This document shows, piece by piece, positions 24,570 through 36,949 of a DNA stretch of 64,000 nt. The position numbers and the translations under genes are program-made. Numbering within the stretch: position 1 is the first letter of the stretch; every line of letters starts with the position of its first letter. Source of the DNA: Chrysomallon squamiferum (Eukaryota; Mollusca; Gastropoda; Neomphalida; Peltospiridae); the NCBI GenBank assembly GCA_012295275.1, contig CM022679.1, positions 10,314,669-10,378,668 of the forward strand. The letters run 5' to 3'. The notes beneath the pieces were generated by a model that was given only the letters and a program-made list of their open reading frames with translations, was not told the DNA's origin and made no database searches.

Positions 24570-25430
24570 GCAAGCTATATAGCAGATATTCTTATTGATG
24601 TGATAGTTATGTTTGTGATAATTTCACTGTTATTATCAGACTGTTACTGAAATGATAGACATTTACTGATAATATGACAATAATTATCACCGATATAACA
24701 ATTTTTTTTTATGACAATTATTTATTACTAATATAACACAGACTTTCATATATATAACAACTGTTATTACTGATAAGACAATTATTGTTATTGATATAAA
24801 CCAAATCATTATTCATATGTCATAACCTATTATATAATGATATTTTGTTTTATATTCTTACATTAGTATAACTCATATGATGACAAAAACTATTACTAAT
24901 ACAACAATTACTAACATGACAAATACTATTACTGACCCCTATAAAATGAGAAGCTATGTGCAGAACATTGCTATTGATTTGAAATACACAAACTGTTGCT
25001 ACAGTGGCAAACACTTACTGACATGACATATTGTGACTGATACGAGATTTACTATTATTGATATAACTGCTACTTTTACTGCTGAGGCAAGAACTTATTG
25101 ATATGACAAAGTATTATTACTGACATAAAATGTTTACAGATTGTTACTGATTTGACTGATATTAATGTTAATGCGACTAATACTGATACTCATGATAAAT
25201 ATTATAATCAGTATGACTATTACCAATGTAATTTAATAATGTTACTAATGACAAACACTATTACTGTTATGACAAATGCTATCACCATTGTAACTAATAG
25301 TATTTCCACAATGACTAATTACTACTCATAAGATTAATAATATTGCTAATATGACTAACATTATTTTTATGACAAACACCATTACCAACATGACAAGCAA
25401 TGTTACTCATACAAAAAAAATAAGGTGATC
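24570..25430. repeat. Very diverged short-period repeat (ACTG/ATATGACA)
   Basis: For about 860 bases, phrases such as TTACTGATAATATGACAATA, ATTACTAATATAAC, ATTACTGATAAGACAA, TTACTGACATGACA and CACTATTACTGTTATGACAA recur every 20-45 bases. It is an old array with no coding sense. Confidence 0.6.
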
Positions 25431-25439
25431 TGACAGTAA

Positions 25440-25735
25440 TCGACATTCATTTCATTAACACAGAACATTACAATCAGTAGTGTTCCAGTTAAAAGATATG
25501 TCAGACACTGGTTGCAGTTACCAACTGGAATGGAACTGTGGTAATTGGCATCAGTAACCTCTGGACATCACATGATCCAGCCGAAAGCAATACATCTGTG
25601 AGGAAGGAAACATGCCAACAATTTCCCTTGCAATTGCAGGCATGTGAGGAATTTCTCTGGCAATCAGAGACGACATCTGTGTATCAGAGGTGATGTTGAA
25701 GAACAAACAGCAGAGTCTTCAAAGCACAAAGTAGG
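25440..25735. other. Higher-complexity island, possible conserved element
   Basis: Repeat-free, near-balanced composition with AACTGGAATGGAACTGTGG, CACATGATCCAGCCGAAAG and two related GGCATGTGAGGAATTTC/GGAAGGAAACATGCCAACA segments. No gene recognised. Confidence 0.3.
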
Positions 25736-25739
25736 CAAA

Positions 25740-26130
25740 GAGGTGGTGGAAAAGAAAAAAAAAAAAAAAAAACCAACATGAAAGAGTGAAAAAAAAAAAA
25801 AGATGGACTGAAACTATAATGTAAACTGAAGCTTTGCAATATATTTGACATGAACTGGCTGATTTGAGAGATAAAAATGTAAAGGATAAAAAGCTTTGCG
25901 GAAATGAACTATCAGAATGGAGAAAGAAAAAGAAGAAGAAAAAAAAAAGAAGAAGAAAATTGATGTTTGTCAATGATGCGGGGGAAAATGAATTTAAAAA
26001 AAATAAAATAAAATAAAAAAAAAAAATCCTTAAAAATTTAGTATGTACAGGAAGTGAAAAAAATTCAAAAAATTTAAAATATAAAAATTTGAAAAAAAGA
26101 AAAAAGAAAAGAAGAAGAAAAAAGTTTAAA
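25740..26130. repeat. Purine-rich (A/G) low-complexity tract
   Basis: Strongly purine-biased plus strand with A-runs and GAAGAA repeats. The minus-strand 154-codon frame is phenylalanine/leucine/serine repeat translation. Confidence 0.85.
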
Positions 26131-26500
26131 ACAAAGAGTAAGCAATAAAACTCTTTGCTTAAACAGTTGTTTAACAGTTCCACTGTTTAACAGTTACACC
26201 TTGATTTATTCCCATTTCTCCCTGATTTATACCTTTTACAACTGTTACGCTATTTTTCATACCTGAAGTGCCACAGATATTTATTCTCTATTTTCACAGA
26301 TAATGTTCCACTGACGTTAACAATGTTCAGAACGACGTTAAATCAAATAATGCCACGTGTCATGCCTAATAATGTAATGATAACGAAATGGCAATACACA
26401 TAAAAGTATTATCAAATATCTGACATAAATCATGTGTTTGACATATATGTCCTGTGTTAAGACTCTCCAGTAGACCAGTCTGTTAACATCAGCCTTATAA
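26131..26500. other. Non-coding, no gene seen
   Basis: Contains ACGACGTTAAATCAAATAAT near 26333, which resembles the 3' tail box of the molluscan SINE, but no core is present beside it, so I did not call an element. Confidence 0.4.
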
Positions 26501-26527
26501 ATGATGATGATGATGATGATGATGATG
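26501..26527. repeat. (GAT)n microsatellite
   Basis: About nine GAT units. Confidence 0.95.
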
Positions 26528-27143
26528 AAATTTGTCCACTTCTGTCTTCATCCACATTTTTGTCTCTCTCTGACTACTTATTTTCTGTGTGTGTGTTGAT
26601 GATGTGCTTATAATAACTATATCTTCAACATTTTTTTATAATATCTATTATTTCAAAATCATCTATTACTTCATAATTATTTCATAACTTATTTTCATAC
26701 AAACAAGCATTTTATCAATCATATACTTTGCTATCTGATATTTAAATTTAATTTGACTTTAAGCAGTAAGTAAACATGATTCAGATTTTAGCACAAATGT
26801 CTCTCGCAGGCACTGAAATGGTTTTATTTAGTACAGCTATCAGTCAAAATGTACTGTGTGCTTAGGGAATGTTAAAAAGGGGAATTCATTTCATTTAGGT
26901 CTTCTGCTGGTTAGTGACAGGAAGTCACTATACCCATGACTAAAGCTTTGTAGCATGTGTGGTCATTAAATATTAATGACCTCATCTATTTTAAATGTAA
27001 CAATTAATGTGCTGTTGTCAGGAGATTGTTTCTCTGTGGTTTTCTTTTCTTTTTTTTTTGGTTAATGAGATATTGACATTCCAAAATACCAGTGTGTAAC
27101 AGTATTTTGAAATTTGTCAACATTTTTCTCTCTCTGCCTATTT
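26528..27143. other. AT-rich non-coding, no gene seen
   Basis: No recognisable features. Confidence 0.5.
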
Positions 27144-27177
27144 TCTGTGTGTGTGTGTGTGTGTATTGACATGTGTG

Positions 27178-27211
<34 letters not shown>

Positions 27212-27302
27212 TGTATGTATGTATGTATGTGTGTGTGTGTGTATATATATATGTATGTTTGCAAGCATCTGTACATGTATGTGTATATTTGTACATGCAT
27301 GT

Positions 27303-27340
<38 letters not shown>

Positions 27341-27345
27341 TGTAT
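27144..27345. repeat. Compound (TG)n(TATG)n(TA)n microsatellite
   Basis: (TG)n at 27144-27166, (TATG)n at about 27184-27230, TG/TA, then a clean (TA)n at 27309-27337. It produces the long spurious frames on both strands. Confidence 0.95.
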
Positions 27346-27429
27346 GTAAGTATCTGTGTGTGTATGGATGTACAGGTAGGCAGGTATATATATGAACATA
27401 CGGTTGTATTGTTCCACTGCATTGTTTGC

Positions 27430-27860
27430 AATGCTATTTGTTAATCTCAGAGAATGGAACTAAGATTTATCCCCTGACACAATACTAAGCCAATACATTT
27501 CAGCAGCCACATTTCCTGCTTGTGCAAAAGACTCTAAATGTCAGAATGTCATGTGGGAATGGCTGAAACATAATCTGGAAACATGGCATGAAATCTGACA
27601 AGAGCCAGGCTTCCCTAGAGGACAGATGTTTCGTATGAGTATTGCTACACACACATATGAACAGACCCAAAGACAATGCTAATCATCTTGTATGTACTGT
27701 CAGTGTCACTGTGTGGATTATTTCTGTTAACTGTATTGTTACTGAGGACGTGGTTTTGAAAACAAAATGATGCATTAAGTTTAGCTTGACCTAGGTTTGT
27801 GAAACACTAAAGTCTGGTATTTTCAGTAGCTATGGCAACACTTTTATTCATCTTGACTTT
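27430..27860. other. Higher-complexity island, possible conserved element
   Basis: Repeat-free, with phrases such as CATTTCAGCAGCCACATTTC and GAAACATGGCATGAAATCTG. No open reading frame or RNA gene is evident. Confidence 0.3.
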
Positions 27861-28082
27861 TTATCTTCTTGAACCTTGGAGCAAGATTTTTAAAAATTTC
27901 CTGGAACGTTTGAATGGAAGAAGAAAAAGAATATGAAGAAGAAGAAGAAAAAAAGGGGATTTTTGTTTAATGAAATGACAAAATGTTTTGTTATCAGTCT
28001 TCTGCCAAATTGGCAAAATGCTCATAAAAATCTCATGTTTCTGAAAGAAAAAATATTCTGCAGTGACGAAAGACTTGTGTAT

Positions 28083-28084
<2 letters not shown>

Positions 28085-28121
<37 letters not shown>

Positions 28122-28215
28122 CCATGCAAGTGTGTCTCTATGTATGTACATAATATATATATGTATGTTTGTGTGTGTGTTTGTGAATATGTGTGTGTAT
28201 GTGTAGCTGTATATA
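28085..28215. repeat. (TG)n-rich microsatellite
   Basis: Clean (TG)n at 28088-28119, then TATG/TG variants. Confidence 0.93.
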
Positions 28216-29845
28216 TGAGCATGTGTCTGAATTTGTATGTAGTGGAAATGAAAGCTGGTAATAAATATTATTAATCCATATAAATCAGAATTTTCATAAT
28301 AATATTTAAGAATGATTATGAAACCTTTGTAAAAATAGTTTTTGTAAATAAACAATATAAAATCATAACAATGGTAGAATTATCAAGTAAATAAAATCAC
28401 TACACCATTTGAGTTTGACAATATAATGACAATAAAATATTCATGATAAACATTCTGTTTTCTTCTTCTTTTCTTTTACTGCATTGTGTATATATTAGCC
28501 AGTAGCATGTCAGTAAGATAAAATGTTTTAAAACGATATTAAATAAAGATATATGTGATCGATAAAAAAAGTAAATAAATATTAAGTAGTTACCAAACAA
28601 AAAAAAAAAAAAAAAAAAAAAAATCTCATAATGTTTCTCTCTTGTTTGTTAATTTGTTTTCTGAAAAGGAAATAAACCAGTTACAAAACACTTAAGGAAA
28701 TAGTAATTAACTATATGAATAAAATAAAATAATAAAAATGGAAGACATAAAACAAAGCAAAAACAAAAAACAAAACCAAAAAACAAAACCCAGAAACAAA
28801 AATAACAAACAGTTGATTGTAACAGATTCGAGATCTTGTTTTATTAAAATCTTTTCAGCAACATTTTCAATAATATCAAAACGTAACAACAGCTGCGCAA
28901 TACAGGAGAGTGTTATGTGATCAGACACAACATGAAAGACGGCTGAGTGCAAAGAATACACGTGTTATCTCACACTGTGTAGGAGGTAAGTAAAGTATTT
29001 GCTACCATCACAAAAAAAACCCCACTAGTATCTGTCTAGTCATAATGAGCTCATGTTGAAAGACATTCTTATCATGGAAGAAACACTGGGAAATTCATTC
29101 TTCACACCTTACATTATTTTCTATGGGCTTTTTTGTTGTTGTTTTTTTTTTGTTCTTGTTTTGCTGATATGCAAACAGGTTGATGGGAGTGAGTAACATT
29201 CCCTGTGATTATGAATGAAGAAGGAATGAATGAATGAAAAATACATCTGTGGAAATACTCAGACAAGTGATGATACACATAATTGCATTGCAGAGTATAC
29301 TGTACAGAAAAAGAATTGACTTGATGAAAATTAGCACTCACTGTACACATAAATCTCTGATGACAATGTGAAAATTAACATCCATATTTACATACATGAA
29401 TCTGTGAAAATGAATAAATTGGGCAATGGGTTTTTCATTGTTGTTTATTGATAATTGGGTTTTCTGATTACATTTTCAATGATGTGTGGTATTCCAGTTA
29501 ATAATATGTGAAATACATTATTACACATGCATAGAGGAATCTTAACACAACTTAAACATATTAGAATAATATTTAAGGAAAAGGAATCAGACAAAGAAAC
29601 AAAAAATAAACTTGAAGAATGAGTCAAAAAAGAAAGAATGTGACTGCAGGAGGGAATGAGATAAATATGTAAGGAGAGTTATGTGAATCAAAGAGAAAAG
29701 TTAAATACAAAACTGAAGAAAAAGAGAAAGTGATAGAAAAAAAACACAAAAGATAACAAATGAGGGGAATGAAACTAAAGGGGCAGAAGACAAATAAAAA
29801 CATGAAAACAGGGAAACAGACAGCACAAATGTTAAAAGTGAAAAC
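28216..29845. other. AT-rich non-coding with homopolymers, no gene seen
   Basis: A poly(A) of about 25 at 28599-28623, an AAAAC/AAAAT region near 28725-28805 and a purine-rich segment 29580-29760. No gene recognised. Confidence 0.55.
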
Positions 29846-30220
29846 ACTGGAAGGTGCACTGAAGTCTTTGCAAAACACTCAATATCCTTTATATAAATAT
29901 CAATCCAATAGCTATGACAATTCCATACGGAATACAAACAAAAACATGTTAGGACAGAGAATCACAAAGGACAAGTGGAAATCTGAATTATACTGGAAGA
30001 AGCACTGAAATGTCTGTGAAGCTCTAAATACACTTTGTATACAGGTCAATCCAATAGCTATGACAATTTCAAAAACATGTTAGGACAGGGAATCACACAG
30101 GACAGGTGGGAATTTGAATATACTGGAAGAAGCACTGAAATGTCTGGTTGAGAGAAGTGTTTGCAAAGCACTAAATACACTTTGTATGCAGGTCAATCCA
30201 ATAGCTATGACAATTTCATC
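29846..30220. repeat. Tandem repeat ~130-146 bp, ~2.7 copies
   Basis: Units begin ACTGGAAGAAGCACTGAAAT at 29992 and 30122, with a variant at 29846. They continue CACTTTGTATACAGGTCAAT, CCAATAGCTATGACAATTTC, AACATGTTAGGACAGGGAAT. The last unit ends in ATTTCATCTG at about 30220. Similarity is high between copies 2 and 3. No coding function inferred. Confidence 0.9.
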
Positions 30221-31265
30221 TGAATCCTCCCCAATCATCGGCTCTGATGAAGTAATTACAGACCCAACACTGATAGATCTGTCCAAATCCAGATTGGAAA
30301 GCAAAGGAATTTGTCAATTTCTTCAGGCATCAGTGATCAGCAATGACCACAAATGGACAAACAATGTCCAGCGTGGAAGGACATAGATTTTTTTTACCAA
30401 TCGAAAATAGAACTGGTGGCTTAGTGGTGAATTGATCCCAAGCAACCTGTCCTGGTGGGTGTGAAGAAAGATGAGGTCCTCTGTTGTGTGTGTTGAGGAC
30501 TTGCTGTGTAGCATGATGAATTATTATATTTTGGTTCTGAATGAATGAGTGAGTGAGTGAGTGAGTGAGTGTGTGAACAAATGAATAAATGAATGAAAGA
30601 ATATTTCTTTACCAGATCCCAGTATAATTAAATACCAATACCTGTTAGGTGTCAGACTTCTTATTATTAAAATATATTTTAAATATTTATTCATTCTGAA
30701 TCTTGTAAGAGTGATGAGACTGTTTTTGAAGTGACTAAATGTTAGTAGTATGGGAAGGTATTGTTATTTTTTTTTTACAAATTTCTGTAACAAAATATTT
30801 AGAAACCATTTACCTAATTTAAAAAAGACCCTTTTTTTGAGTGTTTGAATACATTAATGTGCAGATCTATTAATATATCTGTTGGTGTCTGAGTATATAT
30901 GTGTAATTATGCACGTGTGCATGCTGCTTTGTGCAACAGTCTATATGCTTATATGTGTTTTAATTTATTCTGATATGTATATCTACTGACATGCTTAACT
31001 TTGGAATTACACAAAGATGTTTGTCTAATTTATAAATCTGCTGCTAATGATCCATAAAACCACTGTCTACAATAACATACACCTTTAAAAATCAAATTAT
31101 CATTTATATTACCTCAGCATTTTTTTTTTAAAGCATAAAACAGGCAAAATAACTTTTAACATCTTTTGCTAACCCTAAAAAAAAAAAAATAATAATGTTC
31201 CTCTCATTTGTTTAGCATCACAGTACCAACACTGTACAATGAATGCCTTCAAAAATGAGGAAAGA
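30221..31265. other. Non-coding with (GAGT)n
   Basis: Contains (GAGT/GAAT)n at about 30540-30600 and a T-run near 30767. An A-box-like TGGCTTAGTGG at about 30409 has no matching B box, so no tRNA or SINE is called. Confidence 0.5.
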
Positions 31266-31269
31266 AAAA

Positions 31270-31520
31270 AAAAAAATCAATATGAATCAGGAGCAATTTC
31301 CATGATGGCCTGACGTGTCACCTTTAACATAACAGGTGCTTAGTTTCTGCCAGTGCCCAGACTTGACCCCATTTAATTGTCTGCTCTTACTTACTGTATG
31401 GGCCTTTTCATTTTCACCGTAATTGGTCTGTTCAAGTAATTCCCAACATGGTGTTAGGCCAATTTCATTCCAGAAATGGAAGTGTTAATGAGTGTCTTTT
31501 TTTTTCTTTTTGCATTTTGA
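31270..31520. other. Higher-complexity island, possible conserved element
   Basis: Better-balanced, repeat-free sequence with homeodomain-like and E-box-like motifs (CCCATTTAATTGTC, CACCGTAATTGGTC, AACAGGTGCTT). Candidate intronic regulatory element; purely sequence-texture evidence. Confidence 0.3.
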
Positions 31521-33770
31521 TGGGTGGTGAAGTAGTAAATATTGATATATGCCAAAGAATTAGGAAAAAAAGATGAGAACTTGGAGATTGATCATTTTAA
31601 TTAGCTGCACTGAAGTTTTGAAACATAGAATTGTAAATTAATAATTTAATCTGTGTATTATCAAAAAGGACCAATTATGGTGTTTAATATTTCTTAGAGA
31701 TCTCATCCAAAGACATTATTAAATTTTGTAGATCTTTTTCTTCAGTCTATAATCCAAATCCAGTCACACTGGTCATAGTTATTTGTTAAATGGTTGATTC
31801 TATTGGCTTCTGAATTGCATTTTACTCTATAACATGGCTCTTCATTAAGAATAACTTTTGAAAATCAAATTTAATTACAATTTATATTTCTAAAATCATC
31901 AAAGTTCACCTTCAAAGCTTCTATCTAAAAATAAATTTACAAAAAACATATGTTTAATACAACAAAATAACTCTAAAATTTATGATTTGGCTTCAGTAAC
32001 TTTTTCATGTGAAATGATGAAATCATATTGCATACTGACACTAGATCAAAGAATACACCTTTTGAGATGGTGACCATATGTGTTTGTAGCTACTGGGAGG
32101 CTGCAGTGAAAGAAGTCTCTAGGTGGTCTCAATGGTAAGATGTTGATGCTGGCAAAGATGATATCTTGTTCTTGATGAGAACCTAACACAATGCAGTGTT
32201 TAGTCTGAGTTTTTTTTTTAGACTTTTGTAAACTGTAAGGTTCTGGAAACACATGTATGCAATACATCAATATTATGGAAGTACAGAAAAAAATTTCATT
32301 TTAATTTCAAAATAATCTGAGTTCAATGGATAAATGATGATTCTAGACGCATAAATGCAGTAATTCTGAATAGATGGTCAATCAAAATGTATGACTGCAA
32401 TGATTCCATATACATAGATTTTACCATACGAAATTACATAGGTATTAAAACAGCATGAACACAGTTATTAACCTAACATTTAAGGCTTTGAAATAATACT
32501 AAAGTTTCAAAACAAAGTGAATGCAGTGTAAGACATGCAATTCTTTAAAACTAAAAGGTTTTGAATTTTGAACAGATACAAAAGAATTTACAGTAATGTG
32601 AATGCAATGATTCAGTATTAAGATTCCTCAAAAAAACAAAAGATTTAAAATAGAATGAATCTGTAATGATAACATGACAGATGAAATTCATATCAAATCA
32701 TGAACAACTGATGGTAACTGTTCTTGAACAGTAAAAATACAAGTTACAACATAACATGCCTGCAGTGATTCTGAATATTTGCAAAATTGAAAAAAAAAAA
32801 AAAAAAAATACAAATAAATAAATACAGAAAGAAAGATAATAAAAAAAAATAATCAGTTAAAATACTGAAGAATTAGTCATTCAGATTTAGAAATAAAACT
32901 GTGAATAGAACGGGAGATCATTTTCAAATTAATGTGCAAGAAAACAATCAACTGAAATCTGATGCAGACAAAGCATCAAACACCCATTCAGGGTATTTCT
33001 AATAAATCATTTTGATAAATTTAAACATGGACAAAAAAAATTAATAGCTTTCAGATGGGAAAACAAGAACCACAAAAATCATTTCTAACTACAGTCTTAT
33101 CTATCGTGGCCAAAATCGAAGCCAAAAAAATTAACTGCTTTAAAAACTGAAATTCCTAAACATTTGCGAAACAGAAAAACGATACATCTTTCTCAAGCTT
33201 GGATAACACACACAGGAGAAAAAGCAAAGCTGAGGATCGAAGAAAGAACAATGTAGCAAAGAATTAATTCTAAGATTCTGGAATGTTCTTCCTGATGGTC
33301 AATGTTTTGACTGCTGTAAGCTGGAAAAGAAAGAAAGTCTGTGTATATGGCCAGCATTTCTCACAATAAATCTAACCATCTCGAAGAAAGATTATTTGCT
33401 CTACTTTTTTTTTTTTCTTCCCTTGTCCAGGGCAGGACATTAAATTCACAAATTAGCAGAGAAACCAATAATTCCATGATTTACCTTATTATTTGTATAA
33501 CCAGGAGGTGATTGGAGAAATAATTTTCATTGCAAGAATGCTAGAAATATTATGCTTATTAGAAATGGTAGGTTTGCTAGATAAGTTGTTAAGTGAGGAA
33601 ATGTATGAAAAAAAAAATGTTTATGGAGATAATGTAGATTATGATAAATGGTTCTGTGATGTTTAATCAATAAATTTAAAAAAAGAAAACTGAAAATTGA
33701 AATTAGTCTAGCCATTGGTTTTTTTATTGTAAATTGTATATAAGTAAGCATGTTAGAATATATCCAAAAC
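31521..33770. other. AT-rich non-coding, no gene seen
   Basis: A poly(A) at about 32790-32808 and a T-run near 33406. Part of 32270-32770 has a vaguely repetitive texture (recurring AATGCAGTRATTCT and AAAACTAAAGGTTTTGAA types), too worn to define a unit. Confidence 0.5.
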
Positions 33771-33935
33771 ACAAAACACACACACAAACACAAACACACA
33801 CACACACACACAAACAGATGGTCCCTGCTCACTTAGATACATACATATACATGTATGCACAGAGATCTACACATATACAAACATACATACACAACAACAT
33901 ACAAACACAAAAACAGACACACACACATTCACATA
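33771..33935. repeat. (CA)n-rich microsatellite region
   Basis: Interrupted CA, CAAA and CATA tracts. Confidence 0.9.
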
Positions 33936-34004
33936 CAATGATGAACATTCACGCATGGAAACACACTGGTTAGCTGTATTGCTTGCACAGATAAAAAAAA
34001 CAAC

Positions 34005-34085
34005 ACTGAAAAAAAGTGAAATAAAAAAAAAGAAATGAGAAAAGAAAAAGGAAATGAAAGAAAGAAAAAAAAAAGAAGAAAAGCT
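34005..34085. repeat. Purine-rich tract
   Basis: Nearly all A and G on the plus strand. Confidence 0.8.
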
Positions 34086-34667
34086 AGGATCTGAAGACTC
34101 CAATTGAACAACCTGAAGCAAATAGGATTTAATCAAATTGATTCATTCTGTTACTGCTCAAAGTGTAAAATTTCTGTTTGAGTCGATAGCTGGGAGGGTG
34201 ATCAAATTGAATAAAAAGATACTCAGCAGTATTTCTATGTTAAATACCATTATTACCCTATTTCTGTGCCATACACAATTATCATTATTGCCATTTTTTT
34301 TTTTTTTAACTAAAATTCTTACCACCCAGTTTGAAATCAGAACTATACAGTATAAACACACTTGTCATTTCACTATTCAAATATTAGTTTTAATTAGGGC
34401 TGGGGGTAGTGGTGGTGCTTTCTGTAAGCAAACAAAAAGAAATCGATAAAAAGATCAAGAAGGTAAATACCAAGAGAGCCTAGTTTCTGAAAGATGACAT
34501 AAACAAAGTGTTCTAAATCTACTGAACATATCACTTGTATTCATTTTTTTTTTTAACTTGTTCACTACTGTAATGAGTGTTAGGGTACTGTGCCAAAAAT
34601 CTGAACTGTTGCAGTAGAAAATGTGATTCAAGTATGCCACAAATTATTTTACAGATCACAGTATTGA
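34086..34667. other. Non-coding, no gene seen
   Basis: Two T-runs (34295-34308 and 34546-34555); nothing else recognised. Confidence 0.5.
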
Positions 34668-34669
34668 CA

Positions 34670-35275
34670 CCAGTAAGTCAAGCTGTCACTGTGTGTGCAT
34701 GGTAAGTCAAGGTGTCAAGGTGTCAAACTGTCATGTGTAAAGTCAAACTGTCACTGTATGCATGGTAAGTCAAGCTGTCAATGGGTGTCACTGTATGTGC
34801 ATGGTAAGTCAAGCTGTCACTGTGTCACTGTATGTACATGGTAAGTCAAGCTGTCACTGTATGTGCATGGTAAGTCAAGCTGTCACTGTGTCACTGTATG
34901 TACATGGTAATTCAAGCTGTCACTGTATGTGCATGATAAGTCAAGCTGTCACTGTATGAGCATGTTAAGTCAAGTTGTCACTGTATGTGCATGTTAAGTC
35001 AAGCTGTCACTGTATGTGCATGGTAAGTCAAGCTGTCACTGTATGTGCATGGTAAGTCAAGCTGTCACTGTATGTGCATGGTAAGTCAAGCTGTCACTGT
35101 ATGTGCATGGTAAGTCAAGCTGTCACTGTATGTGCATGGTAAGTCAAGCTGTCACTGTATGTGCATGGTAAGTCAAGCTGTCACTGTATGTGCATGGTAA
35201 GTCAAGCTGTCACTGTATGTGCATGGTAAGTCAAGCTGTCACTGTATGTGCATGTTAAGTCAAGCTGTCACTTAT
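34670..35275. repeat. 29-bp minisatellite, ~20 copies
   Basis: The unit reads ATGTGCATGGTAAGTCAAGC plus TGTCACTGT. The right half (about 34965-35275) is nearly perfect. The left half carries variants and 7-10 base insertions (GTGTCACT). Twenty-nine is not a multiple of three, so no long frame survives. Many units contain the plus-strand hexamer GTAAGT in an ATGGTAAGT context, a consensus 5' splice site. Confidence 0.97.
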
Positions 35276-35365
35276 AATTACTGCTTGTGCATGTGTAAAT
35301 AAATATATATATTTTTTGTCAATCATTGGAAAACCTATTTGTTAAAGAATGAATATTAAAACATT

Positions 35366-35370
<5 letters not shown>

Positions 35371-35454
<84 letters not shown>
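35371..35454. repeat. (CT)n microsatellite, ~42 units
   Basis: Uninterrupted CT; purine (AG)n on the minus strand. Confidence 0.98.
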
Positions 35455-35456
<2 letters not shown>

Positions 35457-35689
35457 ATTTGATAATATTATGACTATTGATCAGACCAAAAAAGAACACT
35501 ACATTCATCTCACATAGGGATCTGAAGACCATATTAAAGATTCAAAGTGTAAAGAAACTGAAATTCATCAATAAACCATGATTTTTTTTTTTTTTAAAAG
35601 CAGGTTAGACAAGTTAATTAAAAAAATAATTTCAATCCCTCGAGCAAATTACTGACCATGTATCATGAAATTAACAGTTAACAGAAGAA

Positions 35690-36048
35690 AATATGCAGGA
35701 AAAAAAAAAAAGAAAGAAAAGAAAAAAAGGAAAAGGAAAGGAAGAACAGAAGAAAGAAAACAAAAGGAAAGAAAGAAAAGGAAAAGGAAAAAGTGAAAAT
35801 AATGGTAAGAAGAAAGAAGAAACCCCCAAGAAGGAAATAAAATGAAAATGGAAAGCAAACAAAAGAAAGGAAAGAAAAATAAAACAAAGGAAAGATGCAA
35901 GAAAAATAAAGAAAAACAAAACAACAGAAAACAAAAGAAAACAAAACAAAAAGCAATAAAAAGAAAAAAAACGAAGTAAACAAAGCAAAGTAAAGGAGGA
36001 GGAGGAAAAAAAAGGAGGAAATAAACAAGGGAAAGAAAGAGAGAATTG
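35690..36048. repeat. Long purine-rich tract (plus strand)
   Basis: About 360 bases with very few pyrimidines on the plus strand, built from AAAG, AAGG, AAAAC and GGA variants. The minus-strand phenylalanine-rich frames of 91-148 codons are its translation. Confidence 0.9.
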
Positions 36049-36337
36049 GGAAATAATATCTAATGAGAAAATGATCGTACAAGCAATCTATTGACACAGA
36101 CATCAATATTTCTTCCTGTCTCAAATCTTGTGGGACTGAGAACTTCTTGCCTTATAGAATTAATCAGAGATTGGCACTGAAATTACATCATGATTATCAC
36201 CAGTTGCTTTAGGGTCTCATTCTTCGATTACTTATGAGAATCAAAGCCACGTTTCCAATGAGCTGGCTCACATGACTATGACAACAGACAGGGAATTGGT
36301 GTGTTCAAAAACCCATTTTTCTCCCACTGGGCAACTG

Positions 36338-36338
<1 letters not shown>
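36049..36338. other. Non-coding, no gene seen
   Basis: Repeat-free, moderately complex. No feature recognised. Confidence 0.45.

Positions 36339-36372
<34 letters not shown>
36339..36372. repeat. Poly(A) tract
   Basis: A-run of about 31. Confidence 0.95.
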
Positions 36373-36375
<3 letters not shown>

Positions 36376-36764
36376 GGGAAAAACTAACATAAGCTGGTTT
36401 TTTCATTACTTTTTTTTTTTGTTAACATAAAGTCTGAATGCCAAATATGGGTAGTAAAATACTGTTTGTCTGCATAGAGAAGCATATGAAAATAGATAAT
36501 AAGTTTGTTTTTTGATTGCCTTCTGGGTAAAGGGTAAAAGGGGGGAAAAAAAAATCTTTAATTTCAAAATTGCTCTGACAGGGAAGAAAAAGGACTCCTC
36601 AGTCTGATGAATTTTAATTAATAAACACTTTGTTAATATTTTAATTGAAATGAATGATTGAATGTTTGATGACATTAAATATTATTAATAATTAGTAGTT
36701 ATCTATCTATTACAATATTTTTGCATAGTGTTGAGAGCTGATGGGAAACCTACAATTACCATGG

Positions 36765-36945
36765 GATGTTCTTACTGATTAGCAGCAGCAAATATCTTAT
36801 ATATACCCTCCCATAGATGGGAAAGCTTTTGATAAACCTGTCATGCAGATTGGTTGGAGTGGATCACCTTTTTCACTGAGAAGGACAGATCCTGTAATAT
36901 TCCTTGTCTTATCCTAGTGATCTAACTAATGAGCTATATGTCCAG
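36765..36945 (-). mobile_element. Diverged molluscan tRNA-SINE, core through head
   Basis: On the plus strand: TTACTGATTAGCAGCAGCAA, ATATCTTATATATACCCTCC, CATAGATGGGAAAGC, then CAGATTGGTTGGAGTGGAT for the gcactggctggaacgag region. The tRNA-related end follows as GACAGATCCTGTAAT (B-box side) and AACTAATGAGCTATATGTCC (A-box side, cf. accactgggctacgtccc). The copy spans most of the element but is heavily mutated. Confidence 0.85.
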
Positions 36946-36949
36946 TTCT

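Noticed and set aside
25719-26183. 154-codon minus-strand open frame
   Set aside because: Phe/Leu/Ser homopolymer-like translation of a purine-rich low-complexity tract.
30405-30500. tRNA-like A box TGGCTTAGTGG
   Set aside because: No B box at acceptable spacing and no SINE core downstream.
32085-32200. tRNA-head-like GGTGGTCTCAATGGTAAG
   Set aside because: No B box and no adjacent element body.
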